The position numbers and the translations under genes were made by a program. 64,000 nt of DNA from Brachypterus glaber (lineage: Eukaryota > Arthropoda > Insecta > Coleoptera > Kateretidae): assembly GCA_958510825.1 (NCBI GenBank), contig OY294050.1, positions 11,261,340-11,325,339 of the forward strand, in the 5' to 3' direction. The notes below the pieces were generated by a model that was not told the origin of the DNA, did not search any database, and was given only the letters and a program-made list of their open reading frames with translations. Positions 44,334-56,995 of this stretch are shown piece by piece; the first letter of the stretch is position 1; each line of letters starts with the position of its first letter.

Positions 44334-46055
44334 GAACCAAGAATAATTATAATTATTCGAAACTCAAATTTATGAAATAAAATCACAAAGGAAGTATACT
44401 AGGAGTGGCTATAATGGATAAAACTGTGAGAGCAGGGCCGTAAGATACACTTTCTTTTTAGAAGGGTGTCTTTTTCGGGAAAAGCCCGCCTGGTGACTTA
44501 TTCTGAATTTTTCTAACCCTTTCTGCCTTTTTGTAATATTTTTTAATATAATCTATTGTTAAAATTCTTTTAGTAGAAAATATCTAAAAAAATATCCAAT
44601 ATTCACGGCGGCACCGGATGTGGAATAAGATTCAGCGACTAAACAAACACAAATTTTATGAAATTTTCAAATTCAATTTCGTGATCAAATTCAGTTTTAG
44701 GAATCCAAACAACCCCAAAACAAACAAAAAATAATATTTAAAAATTTGTGTATGGTGTTGGGATGGATTGTTTATTACTAGATTTTTTTTAGTAACCCAA
44801 AAAACCTCTTGTTACCCATTTTGATAAAAATATTTGTAAAATATATAATATTATGATAAATTTCTGGAAGTTTCTGGTCTTTTTAATAGTATTAGAAGAA
44901 AACATGTATTTTTCTAAATACAAAAACAGAAAATTGTTGAGTTTTGTAAATCTAACACAACAGATTTCTAAAATGGTACGGTTTTATAATACAAATATTA
45001 TAATTTTTAATTAATCACTCTTTTATCACTTATTATCGTATCTTATCGCCACTCTTTAATTATGCGCATTTTACCATTCTAACAGTTGATGAGGATTCAT
45101 AACTAGAGTTCGGACCAAGGTATTTATTTAAATAGAGTAAACAGACACTTTAAATTAGTTATATTTTACTAACTGTCACGCTTTTATTGCATGTGAGTCT
45201 TAGAACACGAAAAAAAATATATATTGAAAACAATAATATTAAATATAAAATATATAAATTTTATATATAAAATATTATTTTTCAATATAGATATTAAGGC
45301 TTTGAAATTTTACAAAATTACAAATACTAGGGCTGGTTTTATACGAATTTTATTGATATTTGAATGATTTTAGTGTTTTTGGGCCGTAAAAGTACCACTT
45401 AGGGCTGTGTATATAAAATTTTACTCTAAGGGCGTTCTAACCACGACAAAGAGAAAAGATTAAGTAAATATTTTTTTTGACCACCCTAATAGAATATACT
45501 AATCTAATTCCAAATTTTGCGAGCCGGCGCTAAATGAGTACCTAGATCCGACCAGTGCACTGCAGAGATTCAAATGTAATCCCAACCAAAAAGCTTGAAT
45601 ATTTATAGTATATATTTTATATAATATTGTAAGAATTTGAAATAAAATAAATTTAACTTACATATAAATACCTAAGTTTATTGATTAAATTTAAAATATA
45701 GCTGTCATATAAATTATGATAAATAAATAATACTTAAAATGTTTAAAAAATTTACATTAATAACATCTTACACAATACGCATGTACACAAACAAAAGGTG
45801 ATAGCCAACTGTACCCCTCGTCATTTCATCTCGTTCGTTTAATACAGGAGATATCCGCTTAATATACTTAACAAATTATTTTTTTAAATAATACATGTTC
45901 TGTATAAAAATTATGTATTAAGTTTTAAGAAATGCATGCCAATTACCCTACAGAGTGCTATGCAGTTTACGCGCTGTGACAGAGTCGTATTCTCATTAAA
46001 TGGAGTATACAAAAACCATAAATTGATAAAATAATGCTAAAATTTGATATTTCCA
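44334..46055. other. Intergenic region between the four-TM gene and C2CD3
   Basis: Convergent 3' ends. A stretch at about 45,350-45,560 ends ACCACCCTAAT and shares words with family G in the opposite orientation. A stretch at about 45,945-46,010 (CAGAGTGCTATGCAGTTTAC, CAGAGTCGTATTCTC) recurs at about 50,683-50,740. No gene is seen. Confidence 0.5.
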
Positions 46056-49000
46056 TTACTTATCTAATTTACCTTTCATTTTACCATCAATTGATGTGCC
46101 TTTACCTTCAGGTGCAGGTCTTAACTCAGATTCACTAATTTCACTGGTTCCTGTAGTATTTGTAGACGTCGAATCTTTGTACAAGTCTTGAAACATCTCG
46201 GAGTTTGATATAGAATTATGACAAATATTCGGCCTTGAATGAGAATCCAGCTCGTGCAAAATGGCCTCTGTGTCAATCATTGAATCCGTTTTTGAACAGC
46301 CAGAAACATATCTATTTGAAAATGCTTGGTCTGCCGATATAAGGGTAAGTTTTTCTAGTAACGTGTCAATTCTTTGTTTTCCTTGCAGTAAATTTCTCTC
46401 TAAGGAAATATTTTCACTTTCTGATTTGTTTTCTTCGCTTTTATCACTTTGCTCAGTGTCTATAGATAAGATAGACATATTTGAGCTGCTAGCTTTAACA
46501 TGCTGAGTGCCATTTTCCAGCTTCTTCTGGTTTTCATTTATTTTTTCTATTTCATCAAAGTTGATTAGATCATAGTCTTCTTCAATACACAAATTATTAA
46601 TGTCATTTTCAAATTCTTCGGCTATATCGTCATTCGAAACGTCTGATTCCTCTTCAGTAACTTTGGAAAGCCTGAGTCTTAACCTTTGAGTTATTTCATC
46701 TAACTCGGTAAATTTTCGTTTTAACGCCCTACCCAATAGCTCACCTGGTTCTGAGTTTTGTTCATCTTCTAATTTATCTGTATCCATACCATTAATTTTA
46801 TCAACTTCAACTGATTGATCTGCTAGTTTTAATGATTGGAAACGCGCTAAATTTTCCAAAGGTGTTACATGAATCTAAAAAATGCAAATGCTTTATTATA
46901 TGAAATATTTTCACTACCTTCTTATAACCCAAGATGACTTTACTGTACTGTTTAATACTCCCCTATTTTCTTAAAATTAATAAAATTATTGATCTTATTG
47001 ATCTTATTTTATTGTCGAGAAGCATTTTTATATATGATTCTTTTCTGGCGCTCACTTCGGTCAGCGAACCAATTTCAGTCAGTAATTAGTATTCAATTGC
47101 TCTACAACACGTACGGTGTGTATTTATCGCGTGTATTGTACTCTCGCACAAAAATCACAAATCAAAGCTACAAACTTTCTATGAATAAATAGTCAAACTG
47201 CTCTCCCAAAATGCTATCGCGCGCTCACTAGGATAAAAGTGTATCTACAGCATTTCAGAGAAGAAATACCAGATGTAGTCAGAAGAGCTTGCAAAGGAAT
47301 AAAGTAATATATCTTTATCTAGCGCTGGTCCTTAATAACAGTATATTTTTTTCGCATTTAACCCTCAGTTTTTACATGTAGAGTGCCTTAAATTGACATT
47401 TTTTGACAGAAAACGTCATATTAATGCACTCTACAGTAAAGTCATCTTATTATAATCGATTTTAGTGCGATATTATTTGCTGAAATGAGCAAACATTGAC
47501 ACTAGTTCTAAAAACTTTACAAACTGTGTTTAACTTAAAATTTTAACTTAAAATTGATAGGAAATGAAGACTGATTAACTGAGATTAAATAGTATTCCAC
47601 ATGTGGCGTAAAATTATATAAATATAAATTTCACACAGTAAAATAGATTATAGCGGATTATTGAAGTATTATTTTTCAACTTACGTTAATTTGTCCGTTA
47701 CATTTTCCGGAAAAATCCACAATATTGAACCATCCTTGAATATTTGGAAACCCTGCCAGTAAAACAGTCAAATCTATAGCTGCAAACCCGAATACCATAT
47801 CGGTCTGCATATTTGGTTGCAGGTGGGTGTTGGTACTTTTTCGCCAAACTTTGAAAATCAACCGTTTTTGTGGCTAAAATATAAGGTTACTTGTACAGTA
47901 CAAATTCAAACTGTGAAAATCATGGAATGAAAGTGAAATTCATGGTATGGAAGTACGCTTCTGTGTTTTTGGAAGAGATAAGTATATATTTTAAAGCGAA
48001 AACCGTTTTAATAACCGACTCTATGACCTTATGAAGGAACTAAAGTTTATTTTTTTAAGGTATAGATATTTTAAACCTTCCCGCTTGTAAACAATTTCAA
48101 AATTACCATAGCAACGTAAGATACGCATGCGTCGTAAGCGAAATGACTAGGCCCAATTTACACAACCGTAAAACGTTGACGTGCCATTAACGGGAACAAA
48201 ACAATGGTTTATTCCTCTAAGACCCAGTTGTACAAACCTGGTTTAACTTTCAGCGAAGCTCCTTTACTATGGAAACATTTGTTGCAACAATCGTTTCCAT
48301 GACACCGGGCCTAAATTATTGAAATAAAAGCGATTTTATAAGCAAATTTTGTTTCTACAGGAATACAAAAGTATTTTTAGCAACAGCTTTAACAATTCTT
48401 TTTTTTTACATCAAAACATCATAAAAATAAAGTAAGTAAACAAAAATTATAAATTTTGGTTATGTTGACATTCAAAACAAGCCACATGCTTCAGTGTAAA
48501 TCGGACTTTGTGGAGTATAGCGGAAATTTTAAAATAACTATACCGTAAAAAAATTAACTTTAGACTACTGGATAATGGATAATTGGGGTGGAAGGTGACA
48601 GGGAACTAGACTATAACTACCCCCGATATATTTATATTACTCACATTTAACAATAAATCAGCTTGCAGCTCCGCATCGCACCTATAACTCCACTTAGGAG
48701 TTGTACTTTTTCCAATAACTTGTGTAACTTTCAGTTCGTCGTTGTAACATTCAAAACTTACGTAGGTACTGGGAAGTACACTTTCTTCAAATTTTCCTTG
48801 TCGACATTTTGATCTTTTGGCTTTGCACTTTTTCCTGCTGGGCAAATGCATTGCTTCTAATATATTTATATGCACTTTAAAAGTATCCTCTTTAGTTTTG
48901 GGTTGTTCCATAGAACTGGCCTAAAAAGTATTCGATGTCAACTTAAGCTGATTGTGTCAGATATCAGTTGTTTCAAAAAGTTTTTGGTGTTTTGACCAAG

Positions 49001-52000
49001 AACTTATACTAACAAGCAAAAAAAAATTAAACCATTTGGACTTTTTCAATAAGGATCAAGAATTTTCTTAATTCAAAAAAAAATTGTTGCACTTTTTAAA
49101 ATTTTAGTAATAAGGGGACTTCCATAAATCATGTAATGCTCCCGGCGGAAGGGGTTTAGCCTAAGAATTACTGGGTATCATCAGGCGGAGGGGAGTCTTA
49201 AGTCAGCGTCACGTGATCCTATCAAATATTGCATATTGCTGTTTTGAAAACAAGTTATGACCTACTTTACGGATTTCTTATAACAATCACACACACAACA
49301 TGGAAAATGCATCACGTGACTAGACCGAAATGTCACGCAGCATTACCATGGGGGAAGGGGGTCTTAAACTGTAAAAAGCATCACATGATTTATGGACAGC
49401 CCCTAATTAAAAAAAGTTTTGAAGGTCTAAATGAAACTCTTTTTTCACAAGGCATTTTATATGCCGATTTTTTTTTTTTAACTTCGTAGATTTGGAATAT
49501 GATCAAAACTTTTGGAGTAACTGAAGGCAAAAGTATCTCATGGCAATTCAGCCTTGGGTGCATTTCAAGATAATCACGCTGCCCCATCTTAACTACATGT
49601 TTTTAAGATAGGGCAGGGTGGAGTAATGTTAATGCAAACTTAAGGCTAAATTGCCATGATATTGTGCCAGCTGTACAAACCTGTGTTGTTAAAGCTTTTT
49701 CCAAAGAACTTAACAAATCTTCAGTGCTTTTAAGTTGTGAATTGACGTTGTTTGTTTCATTTTCCGTGGTAGCTTGAGCAGTATTTTCAGTATTCGTGCT
49801 GTTTTCGACCGTCATAGGCCTGTTTATTTTGCTCAAAAGTTTTTCAATGCTGTCAGGAATGTTATTTTTTGAAGGGTCCATCTTGTTATCTGATTGTACT
49901 CCTATAGTGCAAGTTTCTTTAGAAATAAGTTTTGTATTTGTGGATTTTGTTATTTGTAATACTTTATCTACATTGGTTTCTTTGTCACAGGTCGAATTTT
50001 TATTCTTTTCGAGTTCTATTTGAGGTGGAATCTCTTTATTCAAGTTCAACGGGTTTTTGATTGTTTTTGAATAAGGTTTTGGTTTAACAATGTTCTTATT
50101 GAAACCACGTTCTGTGAGTAGATTTTTAATTTGAGTTTCGGTTCCTAATGCATATAATACGTTAATATTGCCAATAATGTCTTCATTTTTATTGCATATT
50201 ATTGGTTCCCAATCATCATTTGAGATAATTGGTAAGCTATTTTCTATCAAATAACTAGATATAACAGGGTTTCTGTACGAAATATAGAACTGGTGCAAGC
50301 ACACTTTGGAATATCCAATTAATTTGTCATTTTTGTCCAAAATTTCTAGTATAGTGTAATTTTCACGAAATTTAAGCAACAGGTCATCGCTTAATATTAG
50401 AGGAACACTCTGTAAAAAATAACGTTATGCGTCAAGAAAAAAAAATTAACTACTTTCTTAATTTTAATTGGGGCATGTTTCGGGACGCTATAGCCATCCT
50501 ATCCTCAGTCCTTGGGAAAAATTTAAACAATAGTCATTAATTTACATTTAGATAAACTCCATTCAATGAGAGGATACGAATCTTATTTATTAAGACTTAA
50601 TACATAATTATTATATAGAAAATGAAATACAAAAATCATTTATTAAGTCTAAGAAATAAGTTTCAATTAGCCTACCAGAGTGCTATTTAGTTTACGCGTT
50701 TTGACGTCAGAGTCGTATTCTCTCGTTGAATAGGGTTCCCTGGTAGAAAAGTACACAAATCTAACTTAACATAACATTAGATTAGTGACATTTTTATGTT
50801 TAGTCTCAAACGTTATACAAAAACGTTATAAAATATATAAATCTAACCTTAAAAACTAACGTTTGATAAAAACGTTATAAAATATATAAATCTAACCTTA
50901 AAAACTAACGTTTGAGAAAAACGTTATAAATTACATAAATCTAACGTTATTTTCCCAACTAAATTCTAACCTTTTTCTAACCTTATTCTAACTTTAAATA
51001 TTTTTTAAATTTCAATTATTAATACGCTATAGTAGAAAATACCCATTTCAGACAGCTATGCGCCTAGGTTTGATAATTATTTATTATTTCTATAATAAAT
51101 TTTAAAAAATATCCCCCAAAAGTCAAAATTATAGTAAGTCTGGCAACGCTGTATTAGAATTGAAAAAATATTTTAAGATTCTGAATATATACAAAAATAT
51201 TAACTAACTAAATATATTTAGGGCCACGTAAAAAGATGGCTATTTTATAAATAAATGTAACGAAATTATGTTTAAAAATATTATGATTCCTAAAATATAT
51301 TAAAATTTATTTATATGAATAAATTTGTCTCCAGCTGCCATTTTATGATGCAGGTAGAAATTTCCTAGTTGACCACGTCCCCTCCGAAAGTTATAAATTA
51401 AACGTACTTATAACGTATTTCTAACTTAAAAATCTAACGTTAAATTAACGTTAGATTCTAACGTTAAAAAGTGGGACATTTGTACATATTTTATACAGTT
51501 TTCTAACATTATAAAACCGTTATTCTAACGTTAAATTTCTACCAGGGTTTAGACGGATATGCAAAAAAAATTAATACCCGTCCATATAGTATTACGACCG
51601 TGACTATTTTGTTGATTTTACTGTAACGTATCATAATGGGTATGGAGACCATCACTCAAGACCGCAAAACTAATAAGGTAAACCCAAGTAACACAGTAGC
51701 TCTAAAGTATCTCTTGCTGGTCTTTCGCGACAAAATTACAGCCAAATGGCTGAAATTTTTCTGTGAAAGAGCGGTAAGAAATACTTCATAGCTACTGTGT
51801 TACTTGGGAAAGGAAGGAGTTTTTGAAAGGAATGTTATATTAGATATTTTTACCTGTGAAAAGTTAAAATGTGGATTATAAGACTCGGCGGTATGTTTAC
51901 TAGAACATGTGGTATCTTGGCAGAACGGCTTTAAGTTTACTGAACAACTATAAGATCTGTTTAAAAATTCTGCTTCGGAAATATAGAAATATCCAAATAA

Positions 52001-55000
52001 TATTTGTGGCTAAAAAGATGAGATGAATAAAATTAGTATAAATTATTCAGTTATAATGACTATTACTAAGTCCGTCAAAATATAGTTGTAGATTTGGTGG
52101 CTGCGACTTCATTCTCGGGGCCCAACAAGATTTTTTAGGGCCTGAGAACCTACAAGATTTTAAGGGCTTAATGTTTCAGTTTCTGGCACAAAGCGTGAAA
52201 TTTGTAGCCCAAGCAGAAGGCGAGGGCGACATTTACGCTAGAGCCAAAGACACTTTTTCCGCACACTCGCAGAAAAAAGTTTTTATTTAATTTAGGGTAA
52301 AATTCAAAGAGTAAGTGAGTGTTAAGAACTTTTGTACATGCGCCTATTCTTAAAAAAAAAATTAATTGGAAAAAATATTTTCTTTTAGGCACTATGGCGT
52401 AAACTGTTATTTTACGCTCACTTGGACAAAAATTGTATATCAATTTGCAAAATTTAAATCAAATAAAATTCAATATTATAATTTTTGTGATGTGATTTCA
52501 ACTGTGAACACCACTTAGTTCCACTCTTGTTTTGGCAGTTTGGACCAATCACGGCGTTCAAAAACTGCTCTGAAGCGGTCATTCACCAGATCACAACACA
52601 TTCACGCTGTAAAGACTATTTACTCAGTTTTATAAAGGATACTAGATTTGTGATTTTGTTTTGTAGAAAGTCGCAGATCTAGAGTCCTCAAAATGTATAC
52701 CTTGGGGTTATTTGTGATATTGGTTTGTGGAAAATAAGACGATTGCTTCGCTAAGTCAATACTTTTCTTATTCGTAAATATTTGATTCCTATTTGAACTT
52801 AATTTACTACTTAATTTTGTTTTTGATTCACTGGGTGTATTTGATAAATTTTCAAAAGTTTTTTCCTCTATAAATTTCCTTTTGTAAGTCCGTTCGGTTG
52901 TAAAATTTAATCTGTTCTCTGATTTAAAATCACTTTCGTCACTTGGTATATCAATAAAATAGTTTTGATTTGAATCAATAGCATCTAAAAAATCGTAAAA
53001 TTATTATATTTATACATACAAGGTCATCAGTAACTGCTATGCCAAAATTTAAGATTCTATATCAAAAATATGAAAAAAAGTTTTTGTAAAGGTTGGTCCG
53101 GAAATGAGCAACGGCCCATCGAAGATGGCATACTGAATGGGGAACAAAAAAAAAGCATCAATAAAATTTTAATGCTGCAGGGTGATTGTTCATTTAAAAC
53201 TGAGCAAACAAGTATTCTTTAGCAAACCACCTAAATTTAATATTAAGTAATAGCCTTTTAAAAAGTAACGTTTTAGGCTCTTAATTGCAAAGTCCAAACC
53301 AAACTCCTACAGTGTTACACTATATAACATTTTTTATGTATTTTTACTCAAGGAATCCATATTTAAAAAAAAAGTCCAAAAAAAGTACCAAAACTGTGCC
53401 TAATACATTCCGTCTAGGGACGCCTCTGGATAAATTAAAAAAAAATAATAAACTTATTGCCCTTATTAATACTAGTATACATGCAAAAGCTCGTCGCTCT
53501 AGCTTAAAGGGCACCAGAGTTATGATTTATAAACGTTATTTTTATTAAAATTTTAAAGGGCCGTAGCTCCCTTAGGGCTCATTTCCGGACCAACCTTTAT
53601 AAGAAATTATATATTTTTGGATGTAGAATTACCTCCTTAATTTTGGCATGCCAGTTATTGATCACCCTGAATATACACTACCCTGGATATACACTACTGC
53701 AAAAAATTAAAGGAACAAACAAAAATCCTAATTTTTTTAATGAATTTTGAAAGGCTGTATCTTAGTGAAAAATGGACGAATTTTGAAGTTTTAAGTTTCT
53801 AGTTTTGAGACCATTTGGCAATTTTTTTTTGTGAGGTACGGTTATTGCGCAATCATAAGAAATAGCGCGAGATAAAAATTCCAAAATGATCAAAATTTGC
53901 AAGCGCCTAATTGCAGCTCTCTGTACAGGAGTTTTGGTTTTTTCTTGTTTGGTCTTTTTTTTAATGAGGGGGTCGTGGTTTACGTTAACGTTGGTTCAGC
54001 GTCTGTTTGGATTGGTTGACGATCCCAGCCGAGAATTTATGTGACGCTTACGGTATTAAGAATTATGCAAGTAAAAAGAGACACGGTTTTCTTTACTTGC
54101 ATATTTCTTAATATCGTAAGCGAAATCCTAGCCGAGAACTTTGTTGATATCATATACATAATTAGACAAAGGGATAGAAGGCTGAACCCATTACAGCTGA
54201 AGAAACCATTACGAAAAATTATCCAAAAATTATGTGCCGCTTACGATATCAACAAAGTTTTCGGCTGGGATCATTGTTGTTATGTGACGCAAAAGTGTCC
54301 CAAAATAATGTAACGATCCCATCCGAGAACTTTTAATTTATGTGACGCTTACGGTATAAAGAAATATATAATCATAGTTAAGAAAACTGTGTCTCATAAC
54401 TGGAGGCTTAAAACATATTAATGTTATCACGGTTTTGCTTTACTTGTACAGAAGAAGGTAATTTAAATCTAGGTATAGCTCCTTTAATGTTTTTGCAAAA
54501 TTGCTTGGAAAATTATTTTTTCTTTGCATTTTTGTTAGCAGTAATGTTTTGTCCCTTACTTTTTGGCAAAACAAAAAACTTACCAATAAAATCTTTACCA
54601 AAGTATATTTTACCACAGCCCAATTGAAGGCTTACTTTTAAAGTTCCTAATAAAATTGGCGTTTTTTCATTCATATATATTGAAATGCCTTTATTCAATG
54701 TTAAATTCTTTGAATTTTGAAATAATGATAGACAGATTTTGGCAAAACCAAATATGCTTGCATTTTTCTGCCTATAATTTCGAAATGATATTTTAAAAAC
54801 TAATTCAACCTCATTTAAGTCTATACTCTCAATGTTAATATCATGTATTGTAACTTGTTTGAAATGTATATCTAAAAATTATATTCAATTAATACCTGGT
54901 ATGGGCATGGGCAAATGGATAATGCATTTCTTCCGAATCAGATTTTTTTTAAATGTTTAGAAGGGTTAAATATTCTGCCCTGCTAAGACAAGTTGTCCTA

Positions 55001-56235
55001 TCTGCAAAAATTCACTTTTTGAGATAAGCACACCATTGTATTGCTTTACACAAGCCCCATGTGCCTACTAAAAAGAAATGTCCTATCCAAAACTAAATCC
55101 TAAAAATTAGCCTAAGATGTTTGTCCTATGTGGAGAAATTTCAATGTTTTCTAAATAAAATTGTCCTAACTAGTCTTTACTAGATGAATAAGTCAGGACT
55201 AGGACTAACTTTACAGATAGGACAACTTATCTTAGAAGGGCAGTGTTAAGGACAGTGCAGCCACTAGGAAACTGAACTAGAGTTTACAGATTTGGTGACC
55301 TTACTAAATATGGCCTTTATTGACCCAATTTATCTCAAAAACCTTAAACAATGGAGATTTTGGAACAGAGTTCAAAAAGGTCCCAATTTTTTTTTACTTT
55401 CTTTAAAAAAAAATCTCAAAATAAAAAAAATAACAATTAAAAAAAATGAGGAACAAAAAATTATTAAAAAAAATAGTATAATAACACTGTATAAATGCAT
55501 ACCATCTGTATTATTTCTCCTGGCACAAAACCTAACTAAATTATCATCTAAATTAGAATTTGTTCTAGATTTTGATTTACTAGAATATTTAGAAATTAAG
55601 TCAGGTATTGTATATTCCAAAAAAAATGTTTGTGATATATTTAAAGGCACATTTGTTTTATAATCACAAGAAACTTTTAAATTCCCAGATTGTGTTAAAA
55701 CTAAACTATTGATGGCTATTTTTATGGAATCTACAAACTTTAAATAAGTTTTATTTTCTACATAATTAGCTACATCATGTTCACAATTTGTATCACATTT
55801 ATGTTTTTCGATTTCTACTTTATGTAGCCTTTTTAAATCACAGTTAAGGTCATTTGTATTATATTGTTTACAAGTTAGGCAGTTACAAACTGATTTGGTG
55901 CTAGAGTTATAAGTTCTAGCTGTAGTTTTACACAATTCCTCATCAGTCATAGATCGGAAAGTGTCTAAAGCTTTTTTTTCTTCTTCCTTGGATAAATAAT
56001 CGCCTTTTAAGTATTTGTTTAAAAGTTTGTCATCTAAATTACTTTCTGGCGTTTTAATTAAATCACAATAACTTGATACAGGCGTGGTATGGTGTTTTTT
56101 AAACATTACATCTGGATTAACTAAAGGATCGTTTTTAAGAATTGTTTCAACCATAGAACTACGTAATTTTTGGCCTTGCTCTAGTATTTTATCCACAACA
56201 TTTTCACTTAAGTAACTACTATAATTATAAGACAT
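46056..56235 (-). CDS. C2CD3: C2CD3, centriolar C2-domain protein
   Basis: Eight exons on the minus strand: 56235-55503, 54871-54584, 52984-52701, 52009-51854, 50409-49681, 48920-48645, 47873-47685, 46874-46056; phases agree, 1157 residues. C2-like blocks: TFFLEYTIPD and ELVFKISFRNYR near residues 200-280; IGYSKVCLHQFYISYRNPVI near 510, matching 'LxxLPLHQFYMSF'; STYVSFECYNDELKVTQVIG near 780; then FGFAAIDLTVLLAGFPNIQG and WFNIVDFSGKCNGQI near 850-885, a close match to the C2CD3 end. C2CD3 is needed for centriole elongation, distal appendages and ciliogenesis. Vertebrate C2CD3 is about twice as long; this one has fewer C2 domains and a Ser/Glu-rich tail. The start at 56,235 (MSYNYSSYL) is preferred, although an in-frame Met lies 30 bp upstream. 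Confidence 0.88.
46922..47455. mobile_element. TIR element in C2CD3 intron 7
   Basis: AAGATGACTTTACTGTA near 46,931 and TACAGTAAAGTCATCTT ending at 47,448 are inverted. A smaller palindrome (GTAGAGTGC against GCACTCTAC) lies just inside the right end. No coding capacity. Confidence 0.75.
50807..50960. repeat. 49-bp tandem repeat, about three units
   Basis: Units starting AAACGTTATAAAATATATAA begin at 50,821, 50,870 and 50,919. AACGTT and TCTAACCTTAAAAACTAACG recur in each. Looser copies of the AACGTT words appear again at about 51,390-51,535. It lies in C2CD3 intron 4. Confidence 0.88.
51683..51808. mobile_element. 126-bp MITE in C2CD3 intron 4
   Basis: Ends CCCAAGTAACACAGTAGCT and AGCTACTGTGTTACTTGGG are 19-bp perfect inverted repeats; an imperfect second block (TAAAGTATCTCTTGC) pairs further in. 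Confidence 0.9.
53036..53653. mobile_element. Foldback element E6 in C2CD3 intron 2
   Basis: The left arm (GCCAAAATTTAAGATTCTAT, later AAGGTTGGTCCGGAAATGAG) pairs with the right arm (CTCATTTCCGGACCAACCTT, later CCTTAATTTTGGCATGCCA). It carries GTAGCTCCCTTAGGGCTCAT at about 53,571 and supplies the sequence also found at 17,698-17,885. Confidence 0.8.
53690..54370. repeat. Cluster of overlapping inverted and direct repeats
   Basis: Begins with an AAAAAATTAAAGGAAC word like Tc1-type ends and shares about 100 bp with 6820-6960 inverted. At 54,024-54,345, CGAGAATTTATGTGACGCTT and GACGCTTACGGTAT-type words occur as direct repeats, while GCTTACGGTATTAAGAAT/ATTTCTTAATATCGTAAGC and GAACTTTGTTGATATC/GATATCAACAAAGTTTTC pair as hairpins. 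It looks like several foldback copies inserted in one another. Confidence 0.7.
54974..55244. mobile_element. 271-bp MITE in C2CD3 intron 1
   Basis: Inverted ends CTGCCCTGCTAAGACAAGTT (then GTCCTATCTG) and CAGATAGGACAACTTATCTT (then AGAAGGGCAG). The interior has several TGTCCTA words. Confidence 0.85.
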
Positions 56236-56439
56236 TTTTTTAAATAAAATTAACACAAAACACAAAAAAAAACAAATATCAGAACTTAACTGTCAAAAAT
56301 TGATGTTTGTAAGTGTTGCCACCACAAAATACAATAATAAATCATAGTGACATTCTAGGTAAAAATATCTAAATACATCAGGAAAAGGATTTATTGGATA
56401 TTTTTTTCGAGTTTTAATAACTAAAACTACTTCAAGAAT

Positions 56440-56748
56440 ATGTACTTACTGTTAAATGACCCCTCCAACGCTAAAATTAATGAATTTTTTGATAAAATCG
56501 CAGAGCACCCCCACAACGAAGAACTCCCAAACACTCGACACCAACATAATCCGAAACCTAAAAAAATATCCCTACGTATTTTTTTCAAATTTTATCGAGT
56601 TTTTAAAATATTTTTTTGGTTTACTTTGGTTTCTTGCTTCTCAAACGCCCGTAATAACGATTTAATTATAATTTCAAAGTTTATTTATTTTTATGTCAAA
56701 TTGAGGTTTTGTCGTTGCCATGGAAACAGTTTTAGAATAGAACAGTAG
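56440..56748 (+). CDS. Candidate small membrane-protein gene between C2CD3 and menin (weak)
   Basis: A 102-residue frame (MYLLLNDPSNAKINEFFDKI..., hydrophobic near IFFWFTLVSCF) and an overlapping 69-residue frame at 56456-56665 (hydrophobic near YFFGLLWFLASQTPVIT) occupy the same DNA. The first 100 bp are GC-richer than the surroundings, as coding DNA is here. Neither product is recognised. It could equally be promoter-proximal DNA or 5' UTR for the divergent genes. Confidence 0.22.
   Translation: MYLLLNDPSNAKINEFFDKIAEHPHNEELPNTRHQHNPKPKKISLRIFFKFYRVFKIFFWFTLVSCFSNARNNDLIIISKFIYFYVKLRFCRCHGNSFRIEQ
56714..56727. promoter_or_regulatory. RFX X-box-like motif
   Basis: GTTGCCATGGAAAC fits the X-box pattern bound by RFX factors (GTTRCC, two-base spacer, RGNAAC). 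It lies 479 bp upstream of the C2CD3 start codon and 269 bp upstream of that of menin. RFX factors drive ciliary genes in animals, so C2CD3 is the likelier target. A chance match cannot be excluded. Confidence 0.5.
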
Positions 56749-56995
56749 GCTTTTGTGGTAGTTCCAGTGTCAGACAAATTTAGTAATTTTGTTATAAAAA
56801 AATAAATAAAGTTAATATCAACTTTTATTTAAACTAAATATGCGTCAATATTATTTTAAACTTAAAAATATTAAAACCATTATTTTTATTTTATTTTTTT
56901 TTATAACAATGGTAGTTTAAATGTACTTTTTATGTTAGGTTGGTAATAAAAGCTTGGTCAGTTTGACAGGTGACAGAAAATGTAAAAATTAAGAC

